NCBI GenBank assembly: GCA_965229615.1
Contig: OZ245890.1
Coordinates: 310,001 to 374,000 of the forward strand
From: G965229615 sp965229615
GTDB taxonomy: Bacteria; Pseudomonadota; Alphaproteobacteria; Rickettsiales; Midichloriaceae
Direction: 5' to 3'
DNA length: 64,000 nt
Shown: piece after piece, positions 9,321-18,558 of the stretch
Layout of the letters: each line of letters begins with the position of its first letter
How positions within the stretch are numbered: position 1 is the stretch's first letter
Made by a program: the position numbers and the translations under genes
Notes under the pieces: model-generated
Database searches by the model: none
What the model was told of the DNA's origin: nothing
The model's input: the letters and a program-made list of their open reading frames with translations, nothing else

Positions 9321-9974
9321 ATGATGTTACAAGATTATAAATGGGTAATATTTATCCTGGAAGGTATAGGAGTTACAATACAGTATTCATTGCTTGCAGT
9401 ATTCACTGGCTTCTTTGTTGGTGGCCTTATTGCAATAATGGCAATCTCACAACTTAAATTCCTCAAATATTTTGCTAGAGCATATGTATCAGTGCTTAGG
9501 GGAACGCCAGTGCTGTTGCAGTTGAGCATATGGTATTTTGTTGTGCCGAAAGTTATCAACATGAACATTCCAGCACTCATTGCTGGCACAATTGCTTTCT
9601 CGATCAATTCAAGTGCATACATCGCAGAAATAGTTAGGGCAGGTATTCGTTCAGTTGATAAAGGACAAATGGAAGCAGCCCATACTCTTGGCGTTAGCAA
9701 ATTCGATGCATTACTAGATATTGTAATACCTCAGGCGATAAGTAATATGTTACCAGCACTTGTAAATGAATTCATTAGTATGATTAAGGAGACAGCAGTG
9801 ATAGGTATGATAGGTGTTCATGATTTGACGCGTAGAGCTCAGCTGGTAGCGGCTGAAAAATATGACTATTTTGGTCCAATGTTTGTTGCAGCAGCAGGTT
9901 ATTACACTTTAATCCTTGTACTGACATTTATAGGCAAATGGCTTGAAAAAGAAATGAACAGAGGGTATGAATAG
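9321..9974 (+). CDS. polar amino-acid ABC transporter permease (GlnP/HisM type)
   Basis: Inner-membrane permease of an amino-acid importer, 217 aa. The His/Glu/Gln/Arg/opine N-terminal hydrophobic region (GVTIQYSLLAVF) leads to the RGTPVLLQL segment. The EAA loop (MEAAHTLGVSKFDALLDIVIPQA), which docks the ATPase, is intact. No cognate ATPase or binding protein is adjacent, so these must be encoded elsewhere. It is probably co-transcribed with the MFS gene, which ends 8 bases upstream. Confidence 0.92.
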   Translation: MMLQDYKWVIFILEGIGVTIQYSLLAVFTGFFVGGLIAIMAISQLKFLKYFARAYVSVLRGTPVLLQLSIWYFVVPKVINMNIPALIAGTIAFSINSSAYIAEIVRAGIRSVDKGQMEAAHTLGVSKFDALLDIVIPQAISNMLPALVNEFISMIKETAVIGMIGVHDLTRRAQLVAAEKYDYFGPMFVAAAGYYTLILVLTFIGKWLEKEMNRGYE

Positions 9975-10032
9975 AAATTATAGTGTTTATAGGTTAATAT
10001 AATCTAAAACACTTATTTTTCTAGATTTACAG

Positions 10033-10596
10033 ATGTATAATACAGACACAAGTAGTAGATTTAAGATAAAATGGTATGACATAATCGCTACGTGGTTTTA
10101 CGTCGGGAAAATACCTGTGATGCCAGGCACATTTGGATCAGCTGCTGCATATCCTTTGTACTACTTTGCTGTTATGAGCTCTGCAACATTAATGGAAGTT
10201 AAAGTGACAATGTTAGTGATTATAGCGGTGCTGTGTATCATTGGATATTTTGCAATTAGAAAATTCCATACCGAAACTAATATGTTTGATCACAAATCGA
10301 TAGTTATAGACGAAGTGATTGGTCAACTTTTAGTTTTTGCAATTGCATATGAATGGATAGGTGCTGTAGCAGGTAGATTTGCTGATATCAATAGTGTAAG
10401 TCCTACTGTGCAAACAATATATATTTTCATATTTGGCTTCATACCGTTCAGGTATTTTGATATCAGAAAACCATTCTTCATATGGTCAATCGATCGTTAT
10501 TGGAAAAATGCTGTAGGTGTGATACTTGATGACGTCTTAGCAGGCATATATGCGGCAGGAGTATTTTATGCACTATACAAAATTCTTATAAGATGA
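10033..10596 (+). CDS. pgpA: phosphatidylglycerophosphatase A
   Basis: Membrane phosphatase converting phosphatidylglycerophosphate to phosphatidylglycerol; 187 aa. Family marks are GKIPVMPGTFGSAAAYPL near the N-terminus, VIDEVIGQLL in the middle and GVILDDVLAGIYAAG near the C-terminus, with acidic residues in the expected places. Several hydrophobic helices are present. Its TGA overlaps the ATG of the small atpI gene (ATGA), indicating translational coupling. Confidence 0.93.
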   Translation: MYNTDTSSRFKIKWYDIIATWFYVGKIPVMPGTFGSAAAYPLYYFAVMSSATLMEVKVTMLVIIAVLCIIGYFAIRKFHTETNMFDHKSIVIDEVIGQLLVFAIAYEWIGAVAGRFADINSVSPTVQTIYIFIFGFIPFRYFDIRKPFFIWSIDRYWKNAVGVILDDVLAGIYAAGVFYALYKILIR

Positions 10597-10772
10597 GTGG
10601 TCTAACACTTGCAATTAAAATGCTATTGAGTTTGGTATTATGTACTGGTATTGGATATGCACTTGATATATATATTACAACCTTGCCGTTGCTAACGTTT
10701 TTTGGTGCAATTTTAGGATTATTTCTAATAGTGTTTTTTGTGCTGAGGAGCCAAGATGATCACTTCAAGTAA
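10593..10772 (+). CDS. AtpI/AtpZ-like small membrane protein (ATP synthase protein I)
   Basis: A 59-aa ORF with two transmembrane helices (about 8-24 and 33-51) joined by a short loop. GIGYALD (19-25) matches the conserved GxGYxxD turn of AtpI/AtpZ proteins, which assist F-type ATP synthase assembly or Mg2+ supply. Position supports the call: it starts inside the pgpA stop codon and lies 59 bases before atpB, where atpI is found in many Alphaproteobacteria. Too short for most gene finders. Confidence 0.8.
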   Translation: MSGLTLAIKMLLSLVLCTGIGYALDIYITTLPLLTFFGAILGLFLIVFFVLRSQDDHFK

Positions 10773-10831
10773 ATTAGATTATATGTTAAGATACGAAATG
10801 TAAAAGATGGTGAACTAGAAAACATAATGAT

Positions 10832-11566
10832 ATGGATCCTCTCAAACAATTCACAGTTATACCACTTATCAAGTTGAATATTATGGGTGTTGACATATCA
10901 TTTACAAATTCCTCCCTTTTCATGACACTAACATTGTTAATGTTAATAGCGTGGGGAGTTACAGCATATGGCAGAAGACAAAAAACTAAAGATGTAGGTG
11001 TTATAACAAGGGCACAGGCAGCAAGTGAACTGATATACGAAACTGTTACAAATACAATATCAGGCACATGTGGTAATGCTGGCTTGAAATATGTACCAAA
11101 AATTTTTACATTATATATTTTTATTATATTATCTAATTCCTTTGGGCTATTACCTGGTGGATTTACAGTAACAAGTCATATTATAGTAACATTTGCTTTA
11201 GCGCTTTTCATATTTATACTCATCAACATTATTGGCTTTACAAGACATGGTTTACACTACTTTTCAATATTACTTCCCAAAGGTACGCCATGGTTTTTAG
11301 TACCACTTATGGTAATCATAGAGCTCTTCACATATTTGTCGAGGCCAATTAGTCTATCACTACGTCTTGCGGCAAATATGACAGCTGGACACATAGTGCT
11401 AAAAGTCTTTGCATCATTTGTATTTTTATCAGGGATAGCTGGGATTTTTCCATTTGGTATGCTTGTAATTCTTACAGGATTTGAGTTTTTTGTTGCGATC
11501 TTACAAGCATATATATTTACAATACTGTCATGCGTTTATCTCAATGATGCACTGAATATGCACTGA
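10832..11566 (+). CDS. atpB: F0F1 ATP synthase subunit a
   Basis: Membrane subunit a of ATP synthase, 244 aa, forming the proton half-channels. The C-terminal helices carry the essential Arg in the PISLSLRLAANM segment and the later GFEFFVAILQAYIF helix. The first part, PLIKLNIMGVDISFTNSSL, is the usual family start. Subunits c and b (atpE, atpF) normally follow, but here the next gene is argS on the opposite strand, so the F0 cluster is split. Confidence 0.97.
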   Translation: MDPLKQFTVIPLIKLNIMGVDISFTNSSLFMTLTLLMLIAWGVTAYGRRQKTKDVGVITRAQAASELIYETVTNTISGTCGNAGLKYVPKIFTLYIFIILSNSFGLLPGGFTVTSHIIVTFALALFIFILINIIGFTRHGLHYFSILLPKGTPWFLVPLMVIIELFTYLSRPISLSLRLAANMTAGHIVLKVFASFVFLSGIAGIFPFGMLVILTGFEFFVAILQAYIFTILSCVYLNDALNMH

Positions 11567-11651
11567 TAACAAATGAGTGTGGTTATATTATTGCGAAGTA
11601 CAATATGATAACCTATCCATTAGTAAGTGTTCAAGGAAATCTTTGTACCTC

Positions 11652-13448
11652 TTACATTTCCAACATTGGCTTCACACCTATAATATCCATTGCACAACCA
11701 ATTGTTGATGCAACTGCATATACCATACCAACTCTCGCTCTCGATAATGGTATATTGCTTTCAATTATGAACCTCATGTCTTCTTGTATAATGCCAGCAT
11801 GCCATGTTGTATGGAATTGTGTTGCCAGTTCATACAAGTAGTATGTAATATGGTGTGGCTCTTTTTGTAGTGCAGCAAACTCAATGACTTTAGGAAATTG
11901 CACTAATTTTTTCATCAAATCGATTTCAATATCAGACTTCAGCAATGAATAATCTATTGTGTTATTTGGTGCATATTTATAACCAATTGATACACCTTTA
12001 TCCGCTATAGCTATTTCATCATCAGTAATAATATCGGCCTTGTACGCATTTCTTAAAATCGATGCAACCCTGGTATGAGCATATTGTACATAGAATATAG
12101 GATTATCCTTTGATTTTTCTTTAACCTTATCACAATCTATATTTAGCACTGTATCATTCTTATGCATCAACATCGCAAAACGCAGCGTATCTACACCAAC
12201 TTCTTCTACTAAATCACTTACTGTTACAAAATTACCCTTACGCTTCGACATTTTTATTGGCCTTCCATCCTTTAATATATTTACAAGTTGGTTGATAAGA
12301 ACATTGATTGTTGCCTTGTTATCACTCAGAGCTTGCACTGCAGCACTTATTCTATGTATATATCCCAAATGATCTGCACCCAACAATAGTAGCATATTAT
12401 GATAGCCACAACTGATTTTATTCATATGTAACGCAATGTCTGAAGCGAAATATGCATAGCTGCCATCTGATTTCAATATTGGTCTATCAAGATCATCTCC
12501 GAATCGTGTGGATCTGAATAGCAGTTGTTCTCTCTCTTCCCAGTCAACAGCATCAGATTGTGATTTTGGCTTATCCAAGCTGCCATGGTATATTAAATTC
12601 TTTGCTTTTAAAATTTCTATTGCTTTCTCAACCATACCATCGTTTATGAGTGATTTTTCTGATGTAAACACATCATGTTTTACACCCAAGATAGCAAGAT
12701 CTTTTTTAATTAAAGACATTACTTTTTCCACTGCAAATTCACATAACAACGCTTTTCTTGCAGTTTCCTGCATATCAGCGATTGTATCACCGTATTCATT
12801 CTTGAGTTGCATTGCTATATCACATAGATACTCTCCTGGGTAACATCCTTCAGGGATTTCAATATTCTCACCTAAAAGCTGTCTATAACGTATATATAGA
12901 GATTCAGCAAGTATATTAATCTGTGTGCCAGCATCATTGATATAGTACTCAGCAGTGACATTAAATCCACACCTCCTCATCAATCTGCACAATGTATCAC
13001 CATATATCGCACCACGTGCATGACCTATATGCATCGGTCCTGTTGGATTAGCTGATACAAACTCTATATTTACCTTCTCATTATTGCCTATGTTCCACTC
13101 TGGATCATATATTCCTGTACCATTCTCATTCAGTTGCAATAAAAAGTTGTGAAGAACATCATGTTTCAACTTCAAATTGATAAATCCAGGAACTGCTACT
13201 TCTGCTTTCTGTATGTAATCAGACATATCAGCACATAGCGTACTGATGAAATACTTTGCAATATCAATTGGTTTCTGTTGCAATTGCTTTGACAATACCA
13301 TTGCTATATTTGTTGCTATATCGCCATGCTCAGGGTTCTTTGGCACTTCAACACTGAAAATAGGGGAATTCGAGTTGATATCATGATTCTTCAGTAAGTT
13401 TGCAGCAATTTCTACTATTTTTTCCTTAATTAATTTGAAGATATGCAT
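11652..13448 (-). CDS. argS: arginyl-tRNA synthetase
   Basis: Class I aminoacyl-tRNA synthetase, 598 aa. The HIGH signature appears as HIGHARGA and the KMSKS loop as KMSKRKG; a C-terminal DALR anticodon-binding domain begins around residue 480. The start at 13448 (MHIFKLIKEKIVEIA) matches the family N-terminal domain. An upstream in-frame ATG at 13520 would add 24 non-conserved residues. It is transcribed after the NDUFS4-like gene on the same strand. Confidence 0.96.
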   Translation of the reverse strand: MHIFKLIKEKIVEIAANLLKNHDINSNSPIFSVEVPKNPEHGDIATNIAMVLSKQLQQKPIDIAKYFISTLCADMSDYIQKAEVAVPGFINLKLKHDVLHNFLLQLNENGTGIYDPEWNIGNNEKVNIEFVSANPTGPMHIGHARGAIYGDTLCRLMRRCGFNVTAEYYINDAGTQINILAESLYIRYRQLLGENIEIPEGCYPGEYLCDIAMQLKNEYGDTIADMQETARKALLCEFAVEKVMSLIKKDLAILGVKHDVFTSEKSLINDGMVEKAIEILKAKNLIYHGSLDKPKSQSDAVDWEEREQLLFRSTRFGDDLDRPILKSDGSYAYFASDIALHMNKISCGYHNMLLLLGADHLGYIHRISAAVQALSDNKATINVLINQLVNILKDGRPIKMSKRKGNFVTVSDLVEEVGVDTLRFAMLMHKNDTVLNIDCDKVKEKSKDNPIFYVQYAHTRVASILRNAYKADIITDDEIAIADKGVSIGYKYAPNNTIDYSLLKSDIEIDLMKKLVQFPKVIEFAALQKEPHHITYYLYELATQFHTTWHAGIIQEDMRFIIESNIPLSRARVGMVYAVASTIGCAMDIIGVKPMLEM

Positions 13449-13532
13449 TTTTCTTATATAACACTGGCAATTCGCACTTGATGAACGAGTGATTGTAACA
13501 TGAAATTGCTTATAGAACAATGAAATACTATA

Positions 13533-13820
13533 TTACTGAAAATTGTGCAAATATGACTTCCTTTGTACTATTATATTTGTATCATCAGGCTGTATGCTGA
13601 TAACAGTCATATTGTTATCCTTTGCATATCTCATAGCGCTATCTTCATCACCAAAATACAATATGATCTGTTTTGTTGTGTCAACACTTGCATTCCATTG
13701 CATGAGAGGGTCTATATAACATGCGCGAGCTGGATCTGGAATCACTTCTAAAACCCAATTTTTTTTTCCATTGCCAGACTGTGTTGCTGTTTTTCTATGT
13801 TTGTATATACGAACGTACAT
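13533..13820 (-). CDS. NDUFS4-like complex I accessory subunit
   Basis: A 95-aa homologue of the NDUFS4/ETC complex I conserved-region family, an accessory subunit stabilising the NADH-oxidising arm of complex I in mitochondria and Alphaproteobacteria. Family features are the start VRIYKHRKTATQSG, the W-S-V-D-T pattern (MQWNASVDTTKQ), FGDEDSAMRYAKDN and the basic end. It is upstream of argS and divergent from the transaldolase-like gene. Its presence supports an alphaproteobacterial origin. Confidence 0.85.
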   Translation of the reverse strand: MYVRIYKHRKTATQSGNGKKNWVLEVIPDPARACYIDPLMQWNASVDTTKQIILYFGDEDSAMRYAKDNNMTVISIQPDDTNIIVQRKSYLHNFQ

Positions 13821-13958
13821 TTTCTTATTGTTGATTGGTTGTAAATAAATCCTATGTATATTATGACAATAATATTAAAATTATATTGTTCTTTTAATGG
13901 TAACATTAATTTCATATTATGTGTTCGGCAACACATGTATAAACAAGTATAAAACATC

Positions 13959-14555
13959 ATGAACTTAATGCTGAGGCTTGATGCTATTATCCATCAATCT
14001 ATTATAAAAAAAGAGATTTTAAATCTACATGGTATAGTTGATATCTTCGCAGTTGCAGTTCAGCCAACCAATATAAATTTTGATGAATTATATAACAATA
14101 TTCTGAATGGTCTATCTGATGATGTTCAAAAAAAGGTAAAGTTCTTTATACAGATTGATGATTTGAACAATAACAGTATTAGTTCGACTCTAGATGATAA
14201 AGGTACAGCACTACAACGCTATATAGTTGAACTTGACCTTGCTAATAATATTGTTGAAAAAATATCATTTGGCAAATTACTATGTGATAAGTTGATTGGT
14301 TGTGCTTATAGATGTACAACAATTGCACAGACAATCATTGCAAGCAAATCTGGTGCTAGGTATGTCATTATAAATCTTGATAGCATAGAAAATGACCAAT
14401 ATCAAATGGTAGAAAATATATGTGAAATATATAAAAATTATCCGGATTTATATGGAGAAATAGTTGTGGAATCAACATTTGATGATCTCAATTGTATAAG
14501 ACTTGGGAGATGTGGTGTTGATGTATTATCAGTTGATAAGCTATCACTCATATGA
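13959..14555 (+). CDS. divergent transaldolase-like (Fsa/TalC-type) TIM-barrel protein
   Basis: A 198-aa protein aligning by eye with the small transaldolase/fructose-6-phosphate aldolase family. NNIVEKISFGKLLCDKL corresponds to the strand carrying the Schiff-base lysine (VVKVP in Fsa), TIAQTIIASKSGARYV to the AQ..A..AGA.YV segment, and GEIVVESTFDD...GRCGVDVLSV to the final strands. Much else has drifted, so activity is doubtful although the lysine appears kept. The stop overlaps the rnhB start (ATGA). The assignment is from remembered motifs only. Confidence 0.6.
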   Translation: MNLMLRLDAIIHQSIIKKEILNLHGIVDIFAVAVQPTNINFDELYNNILNGLSDDVQKKVKFFIQIDDLNNNSISSTLDDKGTALQRYIVELDLANNIVEKISFGKLLCDKLIGCAYRCTTIAQTIIASKSGARYVIINLDSIENDQYQMVENICEIYKNYPDLYGEIVVESTFDDLNCIRLGRCGVDVLSVDKLSLI

Positions 14556-15250
14556 AAAGTATGCAGAAAATATTGCGTTCTAACGCAGTTGGAATAGATG
14601 AAGTCGGAAGAGGAGCAATAGCAGGACCTGTCGTTGCTGCTGCTGTACTATTTAATAATCGTGTGGCATGTCATGAGTTAGATGCTATTGGTATTGACGA
14701 TTCTAAGAAGATTCCGCAGATGAAACGTTTACATATTGCACGCTTGATCACGAATATGGAAGACATTAAGTATGGTATAGGAGTTTCTAGTGTGAAAGAA
14801 ATTGACACATATGGTATAGTGAATGCAACATTGGTTGCAATGCAACGTAGCATTGTTGCGTTATATGATGTAGCATCATCAACCAATCAGTATTACAATG
14901 ATGCTTTCAATATGCAAGCCATACTTCATCTCAAAAGTGACGTTGTAGAGTGTTGTGGGATAATTGTTGATGGAATACATAATCCATTTTATGAAGTTTG
15001 TATCGGTGATAATATACTTAAGGTTGAAACAATGATTAAAGGAGATGTTAAATGTTACAATGTGGCTGCAGCGTCAATAATAGCCAAAGTTTTTAGAGAC
15101 AACTTGATGTGCAACATCTCAGATCAACTCCACAAGTGTTATGATTGGGTTGCAAATAAGGGATATGGTACTAAAAAACATATTGATACACTTGCACAAC
15201 ATGGATTATCGCAATATCACCGTGTAACTTTTTGTAATAGGTTTGTATAA
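14552..15250 (+). CDS. rnhB: ribonuclease HII
   Basis: Endonuclease removing RNA from RNA/DNA hybrids and misincorporated ribonucleotides; 232 aa. The N-terminal GIDEVGRGAIAGPVVAAAV has the catalytic Asp-Glu pair and the GRG loop. DDSKKI follows, and later VVECCGIIVDG and DVKCYNVAAASIIAKVFRD carry the remaining catalytic Asp region. A segment around residues 110-130 (STNQYYNDAFNMQ) is extra compared with the compact family. Coupled to the preceding gene by a 4-base overlap. Confidence 0.93.
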   Translation: MKSMQKILRSNAVGIDEVGRGAIAGPVVAAAVLFNNRVACHELDAIGIDDSKKIPQMKRLHIARLITNMEDIKYGIGVSSVKEIDTYGIVNATLVAMQRSIVALYDVASSTNQYYNDAFNMQAILHLKSDVVECCGIIVDGIHNPFYEVCIGDNILKVETMIKGDVKCYNVAAASIIAKVFRDNLMCNISDQLHKCYDWVANKGYGTKKHIDTLAQHGLSQYHRVTFCNRFV

Positions 15251-15338
15251 AACATAAATTATGTAATAGAATATATGTCTTTATTTGGTATGATTTATTG
15301 GTTGTCTCTTACTTCAACTTGTGATATAGAACAAAAAG

Positions 15339-15722
15339 ATGTTTAATTTTTTCCTATTTTCATTCATCATTTATTATTTTTATAAGAAAACCATTGTTAC
15401 TGGTAAACTACAAAGTGGTATGCGTAGAGCGTTGCCTAGTGTAATAGCATATCTTCAAAATCTTGTTGACAAATTAGATGGTAGTACAAGGAGTGATTAT
15501 AATAAGAGTAGAAGATATAACAGTGATAGACATAGATATGGTCATGCTACAATGTCTATTGAAGAAGCATGCCAGATATTAGGAGTGAAAAGTACAGCAT
15601 CAAAAGAAGAGATAATGCAAGCATTCAAAAAATTGATGATGGTAAATCATCCAGATAAAGGCGGTAGTGAATATATTGCAGCAAAAATAATACAAGCGAA
15701 AAAAACGCTTATACAACATTGA
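15339..15722 (+). CDS. membrane-anchored J-domain protein (Pam18/DjlA-like tail)
   Basis: A 127-aa protein with an N-terminal hydrophobic anchor (2-16), a charged linker and a C-terminal J domain. The HPD motif is at residues 104-106 within MVNHPDKGGS, and the helices resemble the Tim14/Pam18-type J domain common in Alphaproteobacteria. It would stimulate DnaK ATPase at the inner membrane; the partner is inference. The BON lipoprotein starts 22 bases downstream. Confidence 0.87.
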   Translation: MFNFFLFSFIIYYFYKKTIVTGKLQSGMRRALPSVIAYLQNLVDKLDGSTRSDYNKSRRYNSDRHRYGHATMSIEEACQILGVKSTASKEEIMQAFKKLMMVNHPDKGGSEYIAAKIIQAKKTLIQH

Positions 15723-15744
15723 ACTTATCGATACTTAACTCAGC

Positions 15745-16329
15745 ATGTTTAGATTTGTAATGTATGGAGGACTACTAATAACAATTTTGAGTGGCTGCAC
15801 TTTAGCATTACCATTGTCTATTGCAACAACTGGAATGGTTGCATCCGATGAGAGGTCAGTTGGTGAGATGATAGATGATAAGCTTATCTTAAGTCGTATT
15901 AAAACAGAATTGTCAAAGAGTGGTAGTGCACATTTGTTTTTATCCGTACATGTTAATGTGTTGGAAGGTAGAGTTTTATTAACTGGTAGTGTTGCATCGA
16001 GGGAGTGCGCTGACGAGGCAGTGAAGATTGCATGGAAAACTAGAGGGGTAAAGGAAGTGATAAATGAACTGATAGTTGAACTCAAGAGTGTTGCTGATAG
16101 TGCAAAAGATACTTTGATTGCAAGTGGTATCAAAAGTAAGTTTTTACTTGAGAAGAATTTTTTATCAACGAATTATACTGTCGCAGTGAATGATGGAACA
16201 GTTTTCCTACTTGGTATAGCTCAAGACCAAAATGAGCTAGATAAGGCATTGACAATCTCAAGTCACGTTGTTGGTGTGAAAAAAGTTAGAAATTATGTGA
16301 TTCTCAAAAATGATCCAAGACGAAAATAG
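15745..16329 (+). CDS. BON-domain lipoprotein (OsmY/DolP-like)
   Basis: A 194-aa predicted lipoprotein: hydrophobic signal and lipobox ILSGC with the acylated Cys18. Two BON domains follow, about 45-110 (LILSRIKTEL to VKEVINELIV) and 118-190 (TLIASGIKSKF to VGVKKVRNYVIL). BON domains bind phospholipid in envelope-integrity proteins such as DolP. It is downstream of the J-protein, in the same direction. Confidence 0.88.
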   Translation: MFRFVMYGGLLITILSGCTLALPLSIATTGMVASDERSVGEMIDDKLILSRIKTELSKSGSAHLFLSVHVNVLEGRVLLTGSVASRECADEAVKIAWKTRGVKEVINELIVELKSVADSAKDTLIASGIKSKFLLEKNFLSTNYTVAVNDGTVFLLGIAQDQNELDKALTISSHVVGVKKVRNYVILKNDPRRK

Positions 16330-16359
16330 CATAATTACTTCTAATAAATGTAAAAAACA

Positions 16360-17877
16360 ATGTCAGGAGACAATAATAATAAAAATCATAACAAAAAACA
16401 AACACTTGAGATAGATTCTGCACAATCTGATGATGAAAAACATACGCAGGATGATTCTAGCTTTTGGAACAAGTACTTTGATGACCTAGATAAAACTGAT
16501 GAAAAGGAGAAAAAACAAGATGTGCAAAAACTGCAAAACCAACAAGATGTAAAAAAAGACAAGGATGAAAAAGCTACAAAAGAGGAAGATGATTTCGACT
16601 ATGATTTTTGGAACAAGTACTTTGATGACCTAGACAAAACTGATGAAAAGGAGAAAAAACAAGATGTGCAAAAACTGCAAAACCAACAAGATGTAAAAAA
16701 AGACAAGGATGAAAAAGCTGCGAAAGAGGAAGATGATTTTGCATGGTTAAAAGATTTGATTGATGAAATTGATAGAGAGGAGCAGGAGAAGAAAAAACAA
16801 CAAGGTGGTGTGCCATCACTGCCACCAGCAGTTGGTTCTAATGGTGGGAAGCAATTCACTAGCAAGCTTGGCAATAGGCCACGCCCTCCAAAACCACCAG
16901 AAAATATTACATGGCAACCAAAAAAACAAAGAACAGTTCAGCAGAAAAATGACAGACATGATGATGTTGTTTTAAAGCAAACTGACAGCACACGTAGAAT
17001 TCATCTGTATTACTTATTTGGTAGTATACTGATATTTCTTAGTGTTGCACTAGGGATTCTTATGCGCTATAGTGCTAATGACAATGATAAATGCTACGGT
17101 GCACATGTTGTTATGAGAAGTGTATATTCCGGTGATAGGATTCTTTTAGATACCAAGAGCATCAATCCAAAGGGTAAAGAAGCAATCGATAGGGGATATG
17201 TGGATGCACAAATTAGCAATTTGATGTATCATCTTGTAAAGCCGGGTGATAAAGTAGTGGATGTTGGTGCTGGTTTTGGTTATTATACACTCTACCTAGC
17301 GCGCATTGTTGGTACTACCGGTAAAGTATATAGCTTTGAGGCAAGAACACATGTCTTTGACTTGCTTGAGAGTTCGATACGTATTAATCAATTGTATAAT
17401 GTTGAGCTTTTTAATAAAGTGTTGTTTTCAGAACGCATCAAGGCATTGTTAAATACTAATGATCATCAAAAACGCAGTAATTTCGGTGTATCTAATCTCA
17501 TCACTGAAAAAAGCAATATATATCATGAGCATGCAAACAACGAGACAGTAGAAAGTACAACACTTGATCACGAGTTGAATAATATTACAAATGTTTCGTT
17601 ATTACATATTAATGCTCATGGTTATGAGTTGAATGTAATTTTAGGTGCAAAACAATTAATTGTGCTTTCACCACATATAAAAATCATAACAAGTTGGTCA
17701 AAATATCAAATGGCAAAACACGCAAATATTCAAAATATTGTGAGTCAATTACTAGATTTGGGTTTCCGCTTTTGGCTTATTAAACCTTCAAATGGAGTTT
17801 TAGTTGAATTATCACGTGTTGAGCATATAATGCAAGTTGAAGGTGGGAGATTTGTTATCGCAAGAAGTCTCAACTAA
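16360..17877 (+). CDS. membrane-anchored FkbM-family methyltransferase with repetitive acidic N-terminus
   Basis: A 505-aa protein in three parts. Residues 1-200 are highly charged and low complexity, with a 48-residue unit repeated twice (FWNKYFDDLDKTDEKEKK...). One transmembrane helix is at about 216-237. Residues 270-500 form a Rossmann methyltransferase with motif I VVDVGAGFGYYTLYLA near 295-310 and the acidic end of strand 2 (VYSFEA), a pattern of the FkbM family. The catalytic domain follows the single helix and the repeat region lies on the other side of the membrane. Substrate unknown; the repeat region looks variable. Confidence 0.75.
   Translation: MSGDNNNKNHNKKQTLEIDSAQSDDEKHTQDDSSFWNKYFDDLDKTDEKEKKQDVQKLQNQQDVKKDKDEKATKEEDDFDYDFWNKYFDDLDKTDEKEKKQDVQKLQNQQDVKKDKDEKAAKEEDDFAWLKDLIDEIDREEQEKKKQQGGVPSLPPAVGSNGGKQFTSKLGNRPRPPKPPENITWQPKKQRTVQQKNDRHDDVVLKQTDSTRRIHLYYLFGSILIFLSVALGILMRYSANDNDKCYGAHVVMRSVYSGDRILLDTKSINPKGKEAIDRGYVDAQISNLMYHLVKPGDKVVDVGAGFGYYTLYLARIVGTTGKVYSFEARTHVFDLLESSIRINQLYNVELFNKVLFSERIKALLNTNDHQKRSNFGVSNLITEKSNIYHEHANNETVESTTLDHELNNITNVSLLHINAHGYELNVILGAKQLIVLSPHIKIITSWSKYQMAKHANIQNIVSQLLDLGFRFWLIKPSNGVLVELSRVEHIMQVEGGRFVIARSLN
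16462..16740 (+). repeat. in-frame tandem duplication, 144-bp period
   Basis: Two adjacent copies of a 144-bp unit (16462-16605 and 16606 to about 16740), each encoding 48 residues from FWNKYFDDLDK to KEEDDF, within the FkbM gene. Copies are almost identical at the DNA level, including synonymous sites, so the duplication is recent or kept uniform by recombination. The second copy diverges after EEDDF. Confidence 0.9.
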
Positions 17878-17889
17878 TAGCAATGATTT

Positions 17890-18489
17890 ATGCAAAATCT
17901 TAAAACAATTGAAAGTCAATTTCTTGATACTGCATTGGAATTATCTGTGTTTTTAGGATGGAATGATCGTTTAATAGATACATGTTGCAGTAACCTTTGC
18001 ATATCCAGAGCTGTTTTTAGTATGGTTTTCAAAAACAATCTAATGTCATTAAGTGAACTTTTTTTTACAAGGGTCGATACAGCAATGGAAAATGCTATTA
18101 TACAGAATAATGATTGGAGGCTACAAGCAATTCATTTACAAGTGTATAATTTACTAGTTGCACGTTTTAATTATATGATCCCATATAAGGAAGCAATAGC
18201 AAAGATGCTCTATGCAATGTCTATGCCATGGAATCTGTTCAAATCATCCGATAGTGCTTGGAGAGCTGCAGACAAGATATGGCAATTGGTTGAACATTCA
18301 TCTGCTGGATTTGACTATTACACACGCAGAGCAATTCTTGCTAGTGTTTATGTCAACAGTTTGTTATATTTCGTTACTGATAATTCTAATGATAGCATTA
18401 ACACATATGATTTTATCAAGAGACAACTCAAATGCATTGGTAAGGTTGGGAAATTGAAAAATCAAATATTGCGCAAAGTTAAAATGTGA
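17890..18489 (+). CDS. COQ9-family protein
   Basis: A 199-aa homologue of COQ9, a lipid-binding protein that supports ubiquinone biosynthesis by presenting intermediates to COQ7-type hydroxylases. The conserved C-terminal part is visible: SAWRAADKIWQLVEHSS, FDYYTRRAILASVYVNSLLYF and the following Asp. An N-terminal TetR-like helical region precedes it. It starts 12 bases after the FkbM gene and may be co-transcribed. Confidence 0.82.
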   Translation: MQNLKTIESQFLDTALELSVFLGWNDRLIDTCCSNLCISRAVFSMVFKNNLMSLSELFFTRVDTAMENAIIQNNDWRLQAIHLQVYNLLVARFNYMIPYKEAIAKMLYAMSMPWNLFKSSDSAWRAADKIWQLVEHSSAGFDYYTRRAILASVYVNSLLYFVTDNSNDSINTYDFIKRQLKCIGKVGKLKNQILRKVKM

Positions 18490-18558
18490 TTTTTCTTTTC
18501 ATAATGTATATATTTATCATACAAACATAGGAAAAATACATCATAGGGAGGGCAAAAG

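Noticed and set aside
11605..11841. Plus-strand ORF of 78 codons after atpB, considered as atpE.
   Set aside because: It has no helical hairpin with the conserved acidic residue of subunit c and lies antisense to the end of argS, which is clearly coding.
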